Position numbers and translations under genes: made by a program. A DNA stretch of 64,000 nt from contig RQOL01000729.1 of NCBI GenBank assembly GCA_013076295.1, positions 2,604,001 through 2,668,000 of the forward strand, read 5' to 3'. Positions 51,444-64,000 of the stretch are shown in pieces. The notes beneath the pieces are model-generated. The model had not been told where the DNA came from. It saw only the letters and a list, made by a program, of their open reading frames with translations, and ran no database searches. The DNA is from Sanderia malayensis (taxonomy: Eukaryota > Cnidaria > Scyphozoa > Semaeostomeae > Pelagiidae). The first letter of the stretch is position 1. Each line of letters begins with the position of its first letter.

Positions 51444-52816
51444 TTGAAAATTCCACCTCCCGACATCTAAATTTTTATCTCCATTTTCACCGAGTTGCCA
51501 GTTTGTTCTACTTGCTTTTAATTGCCCCTCCCACTCGGTTGTGTGAGAGCAATTAAATGTATGTAAATATTAATGAAGTACAAAAAATGCAGAGTATACC
51601 CTCCCTATAGCCAAATATGGATAACATGACAATTTCAAAAACTCGACATGAGACCTCAGTTATGCATAACTCTTGATTCGCACTTTTTCATGTCATGTCA
51701 AGGGCCTATTTTGCTATTGCTGATGTGGCGAGGCGAGGTCAGAAAATAAATTTGCAACTATGTCTAGGCTCAGCAAAATCAAGTTGCAGCACAAGTCCCA
51801 GTGGCTACAGTATTCATGCAAAGCAAATATTAGTTAATTAACCTCGACCTTTAATGCATCAGAGATAATAAAAGCAAAAATGCACCTACCGGTTTAAAAT
51901 GAAATTGATGGAATTCCACCTTCCTCAAAAATTGTGCTGTTGTGTGGAAAACAAAGACCAGTCAACCGAGCAAAGAAAATCTGCTGCATCAAAAAGTAAA
52001 GTTGCAAAACAAATCCTGCAAATCATCAGTTGAATTGAATTGGAATTTCTTGTTGGAAACCCGGGCAAAAACGTTTTTTGTGCCCAGCAACTATGCATAG
52101 CAAGTTGGTCCAGATTATACGTTCTTTAATAAGAATCCTAGCTTGGGTCTCAGTACTAAAAGTTTCTTAAAGGTTTCTTTAAGCACTTAATATCAAATTT
52201 TACGCTTTTCCTCGCATATTAATTTTATTTATGGTTGTACATAACACAACAGTAACATGATAAACTTATAAAAAAATTTTTTAAAGTAGTTCTCGGCAAA
52301 GTTATCGGAAACCCAGCTATGCTACTATAAGTAGACCCAATATCTTGTGTTATTCTTCATAAAACTGTGTTATGTACCAAATTTAAATCAAGCACAAATG
52401 GATTGTTGACGTACTATTATTTTCCGGAAAGTCATCTTACTGTTCAGAATTTCTTAAAATATTGATTCAGTTCTAAAGGTTTCTTAAATTTTTGGAGCTC
52501 TAGTACTAGGTTTCTTATAAGAAACGTATATTTGGAGTACATGAAATAACTTGTAGCATGAAGGAAGAGAGGCGATGGATAATTATGATTATCAACTTAA
52601 CAATAATGGCTCCCGCTGGGAAATTTCTACGAAAAGTCTAAAGCTTTATTGTTCTCCATTGTTTCCAAGGCAGACAAAGGCCGTTCCATGGAAACGCAAC
52701 GCAACGGAAGTGTGCGATAAAAATAATATGATGGGTCTGTGTCAACACATGAAAGTTTTTTATGGACGAAGCTTGCTGTAAAATGTATTTGCTATTCAAG
52801 CGATATATTAAGCAGC
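51444..52816. promoter_or_regulatory. Head-to-head interval between PLD and the KIAA2012-like gene
   Basis: 1.37 kb between the tentative PLD start and the KIAA2012-like start, transcribed away from each other. It should contain both promoters, but about a third of it is the inverted-repeat element at 52117-52529. No other gene is seen. Confidence 0.45.
52117..52529. mobile_element. ~413 bp inverted-repeat element in a divergent promoter region
   Basis: The left end ATACGTTCTTTAATAAGAAT then CCTAG and the right end on the opposite strand, ATACGTTTCTTATAAGAAAC then CTAG, are near-complementary over about 25 bp. The interior repeats AGTACTAAAAGTTTCTTAAA-type phrases. No coding frame. It is MITE-like, inserted between the PLD and KIAA2012-like genes. 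A related fragment lies at 37397-37490. Confidence 0.6.
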
Positions 52817-55800
52817 ATGTTATCAGAGCTGTCGAGAGGGGATTGTAGTTGGGATGGCACGTTGAATTTATATCAAAATGTTCAACCATCGATCTTGAAA
52901 AGAGATGGGATCAAAAGCTCATGCTCAAGAAGGTTGCAAGTAAGTTGTCAACATGAACCATAGGCCTCTGTTGTCCATGGATATCGAAGATTAAATCTTT
53001 TTGTTGAATGTATAACGTACATCTCTAAGATTAACAGTTATCAGTAGTTGATTATTTGTGCAAATATATTATTTGATATAATCATAGTTAATCATAACAC
53101 AGTTGTTGAAAGTTAGCAAGTAAAAGCTATTATGTTGAAACCAGCAGGGCCTTATTCTCTTGTTTCCAACCCCAGATAATCCTGTCGTATGCTCCCGCAT
53201 ACGGCAGGTCGTATACTATTTTCTGCATCCCTAAGTAAGCAATGGCCAATGCATATACCCGTAGCCACCTGTAGAATGTCTCTGTATTTGCTTTGCAAAT
53301 TATAGCTGCACAGTCATATTATTGCGTGATCCGTGAAAGTGTGGCGTTGTGTCTGTGTAAATATTGACACAAATGATGGGGCTAAGTATTTACCCTCCAA
53401 ACTAAACAGTGCAACAACATGTTTACTTTTCCTTCCGCAGTTCAGACCGTTGACATGCCTGTCGCGAAAATCAAGAGCCCACACCGCACGACGTCCCCCC
53501 CAGCCGACTGTGCTACAGGGAGAAGACAACCAACTGGTTTTACCGAAAACATATCTGACGAGAACAGGTGACTTGGTCCTATTCACCGTTTTTGACGACG
53601 AGTTATTTGCCCTGGTCGATTCCTCGTTCCACACGAAGTCATCATCTCTGCTCGGTGGACTATTTTATAATGACGACGACGGCATCGAGAGTTTGAGTCG
53701 GTTCCGCACGCTTGAAGATTTTGTTATTTCTGTTTTGGATTACAAACACGAAGAGGTACAATGATTTCGCGTTTAGATCATGCCTGGTTTCTTTCGGTCC
53801 ATTACTACTCTTATATTGTCGCTTTGGGAAAAGTACGGTACCAAGGCAATTATTAATTAGCACCTTGCTTGAATTACAAATGCAAATACAACTTCATAAA
53901 ACCAACGACTTCTCCAACTTTTCATAAGTTTCATTTGAAGACGGAAAATTTTCTCACTGTATTATCGGTTTATCGACCACTTGTTATTTTTCAACCCTAG
54001 GAGAAATTTCTTTACGCATCCGCCCACAAGAAATTAGTGAAAAGACAGTACACCGCAACTGGAAAAGGCAGACCCGAGAATCAAGATGATAAAAACGAGA
54101 CAATCGGTAAAGTTAATGCACCAGAACTACCGCTAATCCGGTTAGATGATAGCAAAGAAATAACAACAAACAGCAGTCTAAACAGGTTAGAATAACAAAG
54201 TACTAACTACGTACATCCCTACATACATACACTACTTTACAAACATAAATAAATGCATTCAAGCAAGACATTTCACGAAGAGATACCGCTCAATTGTAAA
54301 GCTCACGATCAAATAATAAGTAAAATATCAAATAAACATTGTGGCATGATAGTATATCGCCAGAGATGTTTACTGTGCAACTGCATCCTTTTTCAAGAGG
54401 AATTTTCGTGTAGCAATATTGAGCTTTGTCGCGTTTGTTCAAATGAATACTATGTATGAGCACCTCGCAAGCTTAAGTGGGACCCTTAACTGGACACCGT
54501 TCAATTCAAGTTCTCTACATGTTGAATCAATTCAAATCCCTTGATGTTTTTCTCTTCCCTGATTCAGACAGACTTACAAATTAACGCCTTATACCTTGCT
54601 CCTCGATAACTCAAACACTCGTTAATTTGAGCAAATTCTGCATTTCCCTGGGTGTTTTTACTATTCAATGTTTAATTGTATTCTATTACATTCGATCTAA
54701 GAGGTTATTTATTATTATTTAACCTTCAGACCAACCGAACACAACGATCAGGGCAAAGAAATCAACAGCCTAAAACAGACACAAGAATACGTGGAAGATC
54801 TGTCGCTGGCGACAACTTCTCCTCCCAGAAGAGAAGTACGATCAAGCAGACAACTTCGATTGGCACAGCTCGACAGAAGGGGTATCCAGAAGACAGACAA
54901 TGCTCCAGCAACACCCAAAGAGTACATAGACTTTTGTCACCCGGTGACACCAAAAGGACAGAGACAGAATTCTCCAGTAGATGATTACAGATCCCCACTC
55001 ACAACTGCAACAAATTACGAACGCAGTGCCAGTACGTCACTCGCAAGAATGTTAGGTGAAAATCAAGTCACTGATAACTTGATACCAGGGGCTGGAATTG
55101 CGGCCTCGCAGCAAGAATCCGCAGCACTCGTTCCAAATTCCGTTCGATACATTCTTGACAATTGGAATAAAACAGAAGATGGTCCACAAAACAGTCCAGA
55201 CTTGGCAGCGGCTGCACAACAAGCAACAAGCATGAGAATACCCTTGAATAGGCCTAGGCGAGAAGTGGCATCAGCTGTTGATGCCAATATTACTGGCATT
55301 AACACTGTAATGCCGTTTATGTATGATGGAAAGATGGGAGAGAGTAACAGTAAGTCACTTGTGAGAGACGTAAAGCGAACTGGTGATGGCAAAGTGCAGT
55401 CGACGAGGGACGCTGTGAGGCGAGGCTGTTCTGCTCTCAATGTCGAAAGACTGCACTCGGCGACTTTGAGGGAATCTGTAAATGTGAATCTTCACCCAAG
55501 GATATCCAGTGCAAGGCCTGCACCTGAGTTCAGAGGTACCTAATTTTATTATTATAATTCTTAGCATTACAAGATCTAAGATCCATTATTTACAGTTATC
55601 CATTTCAAGCATTTAACTTATCTTTTTTTATACGCATGAGTTTTCTGTGGTAACTCGATAAGGTGCCAATGAGAAAATTATGAAAATCAACAACATGTTG
55701 GCAATGGGGCTTATTCGAGGGGTCTTGTTAACAATTTTTAGTTCTATTTTTAGTATGGGGTTAATTTGAAGGGGAAGCTAATCCGTAGATTCACTGTAAT

Positions 55801-58800
55801 TGTAATTTGCGAGTCTCATCTAAATTTCAGCCCTTGGTGTGACGCCGTCAGCCATTCAACTGAACAAGAATGAATTTCAACGCTTGCTAGATGTTACCAA
55901 AAACAATTTCTCCAGTGGCAGCAACCACCAAATAAGCTTCGAGTTGAACGGCTCAATAATGATACACGACCAACAGGATACCGTGCAACAGTATGCAAGA
56001 GAATCAGCCAAAGACGACGCGGGGGAATGGGCCGATTTGGCGGGAAATGCCAACAGTAGCGTGTATGGTTGTGATGGTGCTGCACAATTTTCAAGATCAG
56101 AAGCGTGTGATTCGGCTGTCTCTCTCATGAGTGAAGATTTTGACAACGGAGAAGATAAGATATTGTTCAGTCGCATACAATCGCGCTTAAATACAGGCTC
56201 TTGGAATCCAACAGTGTCCGTTTCGTATGCTGATAATGCTCCCGATGATAGCAGTGAGCCATGCAGTGAAGATTACAAGAATGAAAAACAAATTGCAAAT
56301 TCAAGGAAGAGAGGGGAGGTTGCAAGTAGGGAACGTAAGTCCCCTAGCCCTGGGGTACAGTCGTTCCGAACGAAGGGAATTACTCCCGTGCCGTCTCTGA
56401 ACTTCGATGATGCTGGCAACGCAACGCAAAGTCGCCTTCTTTCCATGTCCAATGAAGGTCGCCTGCAGTCAGATAGCAGACGAAATTCTTCTGATTCATT
56501 TCAGATTAGGCAGACATTAGGCTTGCATGGTGGATTGTCACGAGCTACCAGTCTTGAGAGCTGTTATAAGCCCGTTTCACCAATGGTATCACGTGCTTCG
56601 TCAGCCCGAGACTACGATGACGAAGCTATAAGTGTGAGGTCATTAACGCCCGTACCGAGACTGCAAGCACCTAGAAACGAGTCTACACGGGAAAAGGAGT
56701 TTCTAAGAAGCACCGAAAACGCAGCGTCCAGTCTGTACAAAGGGACATCAAATAAAGAACTGCTGGCAAATAGATCCAGTTCTCGATCCAAATCTGGTAT
56801 TACTGCAGTTCCGCAAAATAACTTAGGCAGAGATTTTATGAGCGAAGATAAATTGGGAGGTAGTGAAACAGAAGTATATGAATTAGAATTAAATAAGTCA
56901 CAAATGGACGATTCAGAATCGTTGCATCAAAGCTTTAACAAAGAGTCGACATTTACATCGAACACAGGAACGAATGTGTCAATCACGAACAGCATTCCCG
57001 ACCACAACATAGTCCACCTGAGCAGTACAGACCTAGCAGCTATACACCAGATACCCGATTGTGGCTCAAGTGAAGCCGAAGTGGAAAAATATCAACAACT
57101 TCGAGCAGGTGTTATTGCAGAGGAGCAAAGTAGAAAAGCAAGCAATGACAACAACGGTAAACATGTTACTGGATTTGCGTTCACATTAATGTCCATCTAT
57201 TGAGAAGATTTCAATAGGGCTAATGGTATTAACAATACAATCTCCAGTATAGCATTAATGCTGTTAGGCTGTTTTGTATTTCCACGTAGAGAGAACTTTC
57301 ATTCTATCCACACCTTTATATTCATTATTCAAAACCAAGAATAAACCACGATGAGATTTGTACCGCTGTGCCAACAAGCTCTTAACCTCTTCGCTCCAAA
57401 AATCCCACTTTCGGAACAGTTTAATTAACAGAATACGAAATGATGGATAATCGCATGTAAAATTTCTAGGACCACTAATCTTTCCTGTAATCATTTTTGG
57501 TCAATAAATTATTGACGGCTTCAGAGGAGAGATTTTCAACTGGTAAAAGATTTCAGATCCAAGTCTGAAGTCGCGATAATTGGTTTTAGCCCTTAAGCGA
57601 TTAAATTAAGAGAAGTTAAGACACATTGTAAGCTGTGTGAGATGAGGCAAGGTTTAACGGCACAGAGTACCTTCAGCATAAAGCACGTTAATTCTATGCT
57701 TCCGCAAAGCCAAAAGCAATGCATAGTAACTGACCGCCTACTAGAAATATGGATGGGTACATAATTAGCGCTTTTCGTTTCAACGCTCACCGCCTACCTC
57801 TAAAATGTTCATTTGTCAGAGTAAAAGGGTCACTTCATACTACATTAATACCACTATAGGCTTTATCCTGGTCGAACTATAACGAAAACACAGCGCAACC
57901 AATCTCAATAGCGTGAAACTTGCCACGAAATTCCCAGAATAAAAGGCTAAATGAATGTACACACTTTTTTATCAGAGTACCTTAACTTATGCTGAACCTT
58001 GATCTTTTTCATTGTTATTCTTAAATTTCCATTGTTTTTTTGGCAATTTTGAGCCTCAATACTCTTATAGACTATATTTTTATAAAAAAAGTGTGTAGCC
58101 CCGCTTCCTTACTTCACGGCACAGATTGGCCCCGGCTTAAGGAAATACAAAAATAACATATAATCAAATTTTATCGACTCCCTTTGAGGTTCATCATGTT
58201 ATTGAGATTCAACCGTGAAATGTAATGCAATGCAATTACCCAGTCTGATTGGATTGCATTATCAAAGCCTTGGTCTTTCGTTTCATTGCAGAGAAAACAA
58301 TCGGAAACCATGAAGACATATCGATCGCAGAAAACAGATGCGACGATACCGCGAATATGCAGCCCAGTGGTACATCGATGCAATCTGCATCATGCGGTGT
58401 TACGGTTGATAACAAACCTGTTATGATGTTGATAAACGACGCAAAAGAAGCAATTGAGGTCGATATCGGTTTAGAAAATCGACCCGATTTATTGATAAAC
58501 GATGATCGGATTAAGCAACGAACACAGTTGAATGAAGATCGTGTATTTATAGAAAGCGATGTATTTGGTACGAAGCAGATGCTTAGTGGTGATAAGCAGG
58601 AGACTTTGACAACACTGCAAAACAATCATAACGGTGATAGTGCATTGATGAATGCAATCATGCAGGGTCCTTTGAGTTGCGAGCAACAGCCAGCGCATGG
58701 TGGCAATGCAGGCCAACAGCCACCAGGCATAGCCTTGCTCCAGTACAATGACACAGGGAGTATCAAAGACAAAACAAGCGGGCAGAAATCGAAAGATGCA

Positions 58801-61155
58801 ATGCTTTACCAACGACAGCAGCAAGAACTGAGGGCTAAGCTAGCCGATCAGGATAGTCTGAGGTTGGAGGAATCGGAGGAGAGGATAAAAAGTGAAAATT
58901 GATGATGAAAAATCTTCAAAAAAAAAAAATCTGACTTCAAACGAAGGTAAGTGCAAATTGTCACTATAAAACAAAAAAAAAAAGTGTGTAGCTAGCGATA
59001 AGTCAATGCCGACGCGATCAGCTTAAATGGATTGATGCAAGGTCTAATCAAGGTTCATTGAGAGACTTAGCAGAGGGCTGTAATACTAAAGTCTAGTATA
59101 AGCGGACAAGTAGATGGTGCATATAAAAGTGACATTTACTATTGAGATATATCAGATATAAGCATGCTTATCTGTCATGTAAGCAAGCATAACAGCATAT
59201 ATATGATTGTTTTCCAGAAATCTGCGAACCGAGTTGGACGCAAGAAAACCACAACACCAAAATCTGACGCGAAGAAAGATCAAAACAAATCATCGACAGT
59301 ACCAGCAAGTGGTCGAACCGTAAGATCAGGATTAAAACACAAAGCGGTTACTGTGGAAACACCTTCTGTAAGTTTAATAGAATCACATGACGTTGTGCCA
59401 CTGTCAGATAAGACTGGGAGCTACGCGGGTAAGGTTGCATATCAAGAGCAGGCGACTGAGCTTGAAGGAGAGGAGCAGCAACAAACACAACTGCCGATAC
59501 ACAATTTCGAAGTGAAGAAAGTTGCCGAAATGGATCCGGAAAAACAAGGCGCGTATCCACCATCGAAGCCAAAGAAAGGGAATAGGAAGATAAAGAAGTC
59601 GGCATTGAAGAAGCCTACCAGTGCACAGAAAGGAACCAGTGTCGAAGACAGGTTGAAATACGAAGAACAGATGCGAATGTTGAAGGAGAAAGAAATGGAG
59701 CAGCAGAGAGCGCGGGAGACGGCAATGGCCAAGCAGAAGGCACTGGAAGAAGAGCGGGTGCGGTTCGAGGAAGAAGAAGCGAGTGCGAAGAAGAAAGAAG
59801 AAGAAGCTAGGACGAAGTTGAGCGAAGCAAAACTAAAAGCAAAAGAGGAAAGGGAAATGAAACGACTTGTTGATGCAGAGAAACGTCGCCAACTGGTAAT
59901 AAAGAGTTTTAACAATTTAATGCTTAATATTGAAGCTTTGAGGCATCACATTTCTTCCAAATGTTGTGATATTTTAAAGATGCAGTTAAGCGTATGAGAC
60001 CCGATTGTCCAGGGGAATATGAAATGAACTTGTTCGAGGTTGAAACTAAAGAGGAACGCACCAAAAAAACGCAAAAGTAAATTAAAAATCTTGAAAACAG
60101 GAAATCCGTGAATGGAGGAATTCGACCAGTCGACACATCGCGTTAAACTATGTAGAGTAATGCATGTTTCTTTTAATTTGACAGAGATCTTACCAACTAT
60201 CTTCTAGGTAGAGCAAAGACGAGAGGAACGAAGACAAAAAGAAGTTGAAATAGCCAAGAAAGAGAAGGATGCAGAAAGGTTGAAATATGAGAGGAAAAGA
60301 AGAGCTGCAGAGCTTCGAGAAGAAAGGGAGAGATTACAAGAACAACAGCGATTGGAAGAAGAGGAATTGCTGGAGATGGAAAAGCAGGAGACACAGCGAA
60401 GGGAAGAAGAAGAGAAAAGGCTGGAAGAAGAACGAATACGTCAAGCACAGGTATGAATAACATGCACCAAATTCGTCAAATAAAAATAAATGTTTGGTAA
60501 TGGCAGTAAGGCAAATATGGGCAGATTATGGAGCAAGGGTTTCAGGATCTGATGGAGGACTTCAGGTACTGGGATGAGCCGAAATGCAAGCCTTCTCGGC
60601 AGGATAGAGTTAACAGGAGAATTTGTGTGGCCATATAATTCAAAAGCTTGCTTTTATGTTTGCTTCTGCAGGAAGAGCTGGAAAAACTCGTCGAAGAACG
60701 AGAGTACCGAGAGCAGCTACGACGAGTAGCCGAAGCCCAACAGGCGAAGCTCCGCGAAGAGGAAGAGCAACGAATGCTGGCCGAGCAACGCGAGAAACAA
60801 CGAATTTCCGAAGAACGGGAACGATTGAAGCGAGCCGATTCCTAAAACTGCAAGCCGAGTTGGAGCGACAGAAAGAGGCCGAGCAATCGCCGAGGGCCAC
60901 AGAAGAGCGGCCGCCCAACGAGTGGCAAAACGCAAAGCCGAGCTACTTAAACGCCGGGAGGCCAATCTTAACAGGATGTTCGATTTGAAGTGTAAACGAG
61001 AATCACAGGGCCTGACAAGGGCGTTCACTTTCACGTACTTCGTACATATACCGCGACGAGTTTGGGAATTACCCATTGGATGGAATAAGAAGAAAAGCTC
61101 TAACAGGCGACCTACCTCAACTGCTACGTCTGCTGGTAGTAGAAAAATCAAATAA
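52817..61155 (+). CDS. KIAA2012-like coiled-coil protein, with frame breaks near the 3' end
   Basis: Exons 52817-52939, 53441-53755, 54001-54185, 54730-55535, 55831-57156 and 58292 onward are in phase; then 59218-59895, 60208-60450 and 60672-61155. The N-terminus (MLSELSRGD; NQLVLPKTYLTRTGDLVLFT; FRTLEDFVISVLDY) and the last stretch (RAFTFTYFVHIPRR) resemble the conserved ends of vertebrate KIAA2012, a poorly characterised protein. The middle is disordered and Ser/Asn-rich. Residues from exon 7 on are a long Glu/Arg/Lys single-helix or coiled-coil region. Oddities: exon 6 runs into three successive TGA codons at 58900-58908 and its splice to exon 7 does not close in phase. In the last exon two one-base losses, near 60838 and 60877, are needed to keep the coil and conserved tail in one frame. 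AATAAA overlaps the stop codon (61151). The orthology call is from memory of the family and is moderate. Confidence 0.6.
57958..58097. mobile_element. 140 bp element with TACACACTTTTTTAT inverted ends
   Basis: TACACACTTTTTTATC at 57958 and ATAAAAAAAGTGTGTAG ending at 58097 are inverted copies. The interior is AT-rich and non-coding. The same end (AAAAAGTGTGTAGC) reappears at 58979-58992. It lies in the intron between KIAA2012-like exons 5 and 6. Confidence 0.55.
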
Positions 61156-61920
61156 AGAATTCTATCATCGTGCTGCAACTGGGCAAAGGTCGTGTTTGAC
61201 CATCCATGGCAGTATCCACTGAGGTTGGGTTGTCTCTAGAATTTTGAAAAATAAGAATAGGTATCAGTACAAAAGTTGGCCTGTTTAAAAAAGATTATAT
61301 GCAATGATTAATAAGATGTATAGTGCAGTATATCTAGCTTGAAAAGCAAGAAAATCCCTTAATAAATGTAAGTTGTATATGTAAACCATATGACATTTTT
61401 CGTGACACATCAGCGCGCAATTATTCACTACTATTTAATTATTTTGCAATTTCTTTATTCAATTTATTTATTTATCACTTATCAGCATTTATTTATGTAT
61501 TCGAGCAAGACACCATAGTTGCATTGACTTAACACATTCCTTCACACACTAATAACCCCTAAAACAGCCGAAATGTATATCGACTCTCAAAGCAACAGAA
61601 CAAGCATCTCGCAAATGTGCAATACGAGAAATTCGTATAGCGCAGAAAGTTTTTTCCTTACTGCACGTTAAACTTTGCTCAGTTTTTCCGCTACAAAATA
61701 CATTAATTAAACAAAAACGCTTCTTCTGTTATTCGAGTTTTGTTCACACCAATTGCGGTATCAATGTAATTAGCGAAAATTGATAGAATTTGATTGCGAA
61801 GAGTATTTATTTGAAACATCGGGCCTATGCAGTAGAGTTACTCGTTTCCGTTCCTTTCTTTGGCGAAATTGCGAACCACATCTGCAAGGTGCAAGGTCCA
61901 AATTGCTCATCGCGAAAAGG
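61156..61920. other. AT-rich convergent spacer, no gene seen
   Basis: Between the stop of the KIAA2012-like gene and the start of the right-hand 2 kb repeat. It contains the 3' UTR of the upstream gene by inference. There is no ORF or repeat I can support. Whether it also matches sequence left of base 1 cannot be seen here. Confidence 0.55.

Positions 61921-64000
<2,080 letters not shown>

Overview
This 64 kb window is nuclear DNA from an invertebrate animal. It is AT-rich and every confident gene except the compact TPR gene is split into many exons with GT-AG introns. The gene content (PP2A catalytic subunit, ZFC3H1, a UBAN-type ubiquitin adaptor, PX-PLD, transportin-3, a KIAA2012-like protein) is metazoan. 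Many short inverted-repeat elements of kinds common in aquatic invertebrates lie in introns and spacers. I cannot name the phylum or species. A run of 100 N at 37757-37856 marks a scaffold join.

Layout, left to right: the PP2A catalytic subunit gene (minus, 7 exons, complete, 1168-4740); head-to-head with it, a small TPR co-chaperone-like gene (plus, 5236-5906); a 14-finger C2H2 gene (minus, 6925-12046) with one unresolved frame break; a 2.9 kb spacer; a complete 20-exon ZFC3H1 orthologue (minus, 14926-29814, about 2728 residues); head-to-head with it, a short UBAN/TNIP-like coiled-coil gene (plus, 4 exons, 30713-34640); the last three exons of a transportin-3 gene (minus, 36253-37193); the N gap; 25 exons of a PX-PLD phospholipase D gene lacking its last exon (minus, 38359-51443); a KIAA2012-like gene (plus, 52817-61155) with two single-base frame breaks in its last exon; and the 3' half of a second PP2A catalytic gene (minus, 63090-63915), which runs out of the window.

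The genes are housekeeping or regulatory and form no operon-like system. ZFC3H1 belongs to nuclear RNA decay, transportin-3 to import of SR proteins, PLD to phosphatidic-acid signalling, PP2A to dephosphorylation, and the UBAN protein to ubiquitin-regulated signalling. Exon models were built by hand: splice phases close exactly for PP2A, ZFC3H1, the UBAN gene, the three TNPO3 exons and all 25 PLD exons. I found no new biological system.

The strongest oddities are structural. PLD lacks its 3' end and TNPO3 lacks nearly all of its 5' part on opposite sides of the N gap. The first 2.08 kb is repeated almost exactly 61,920 bp later. There is a perfect 17-bp hairpin in the PP2A/TPR divergent promoter, small indels break two genes, and there are several MITE-like elements.
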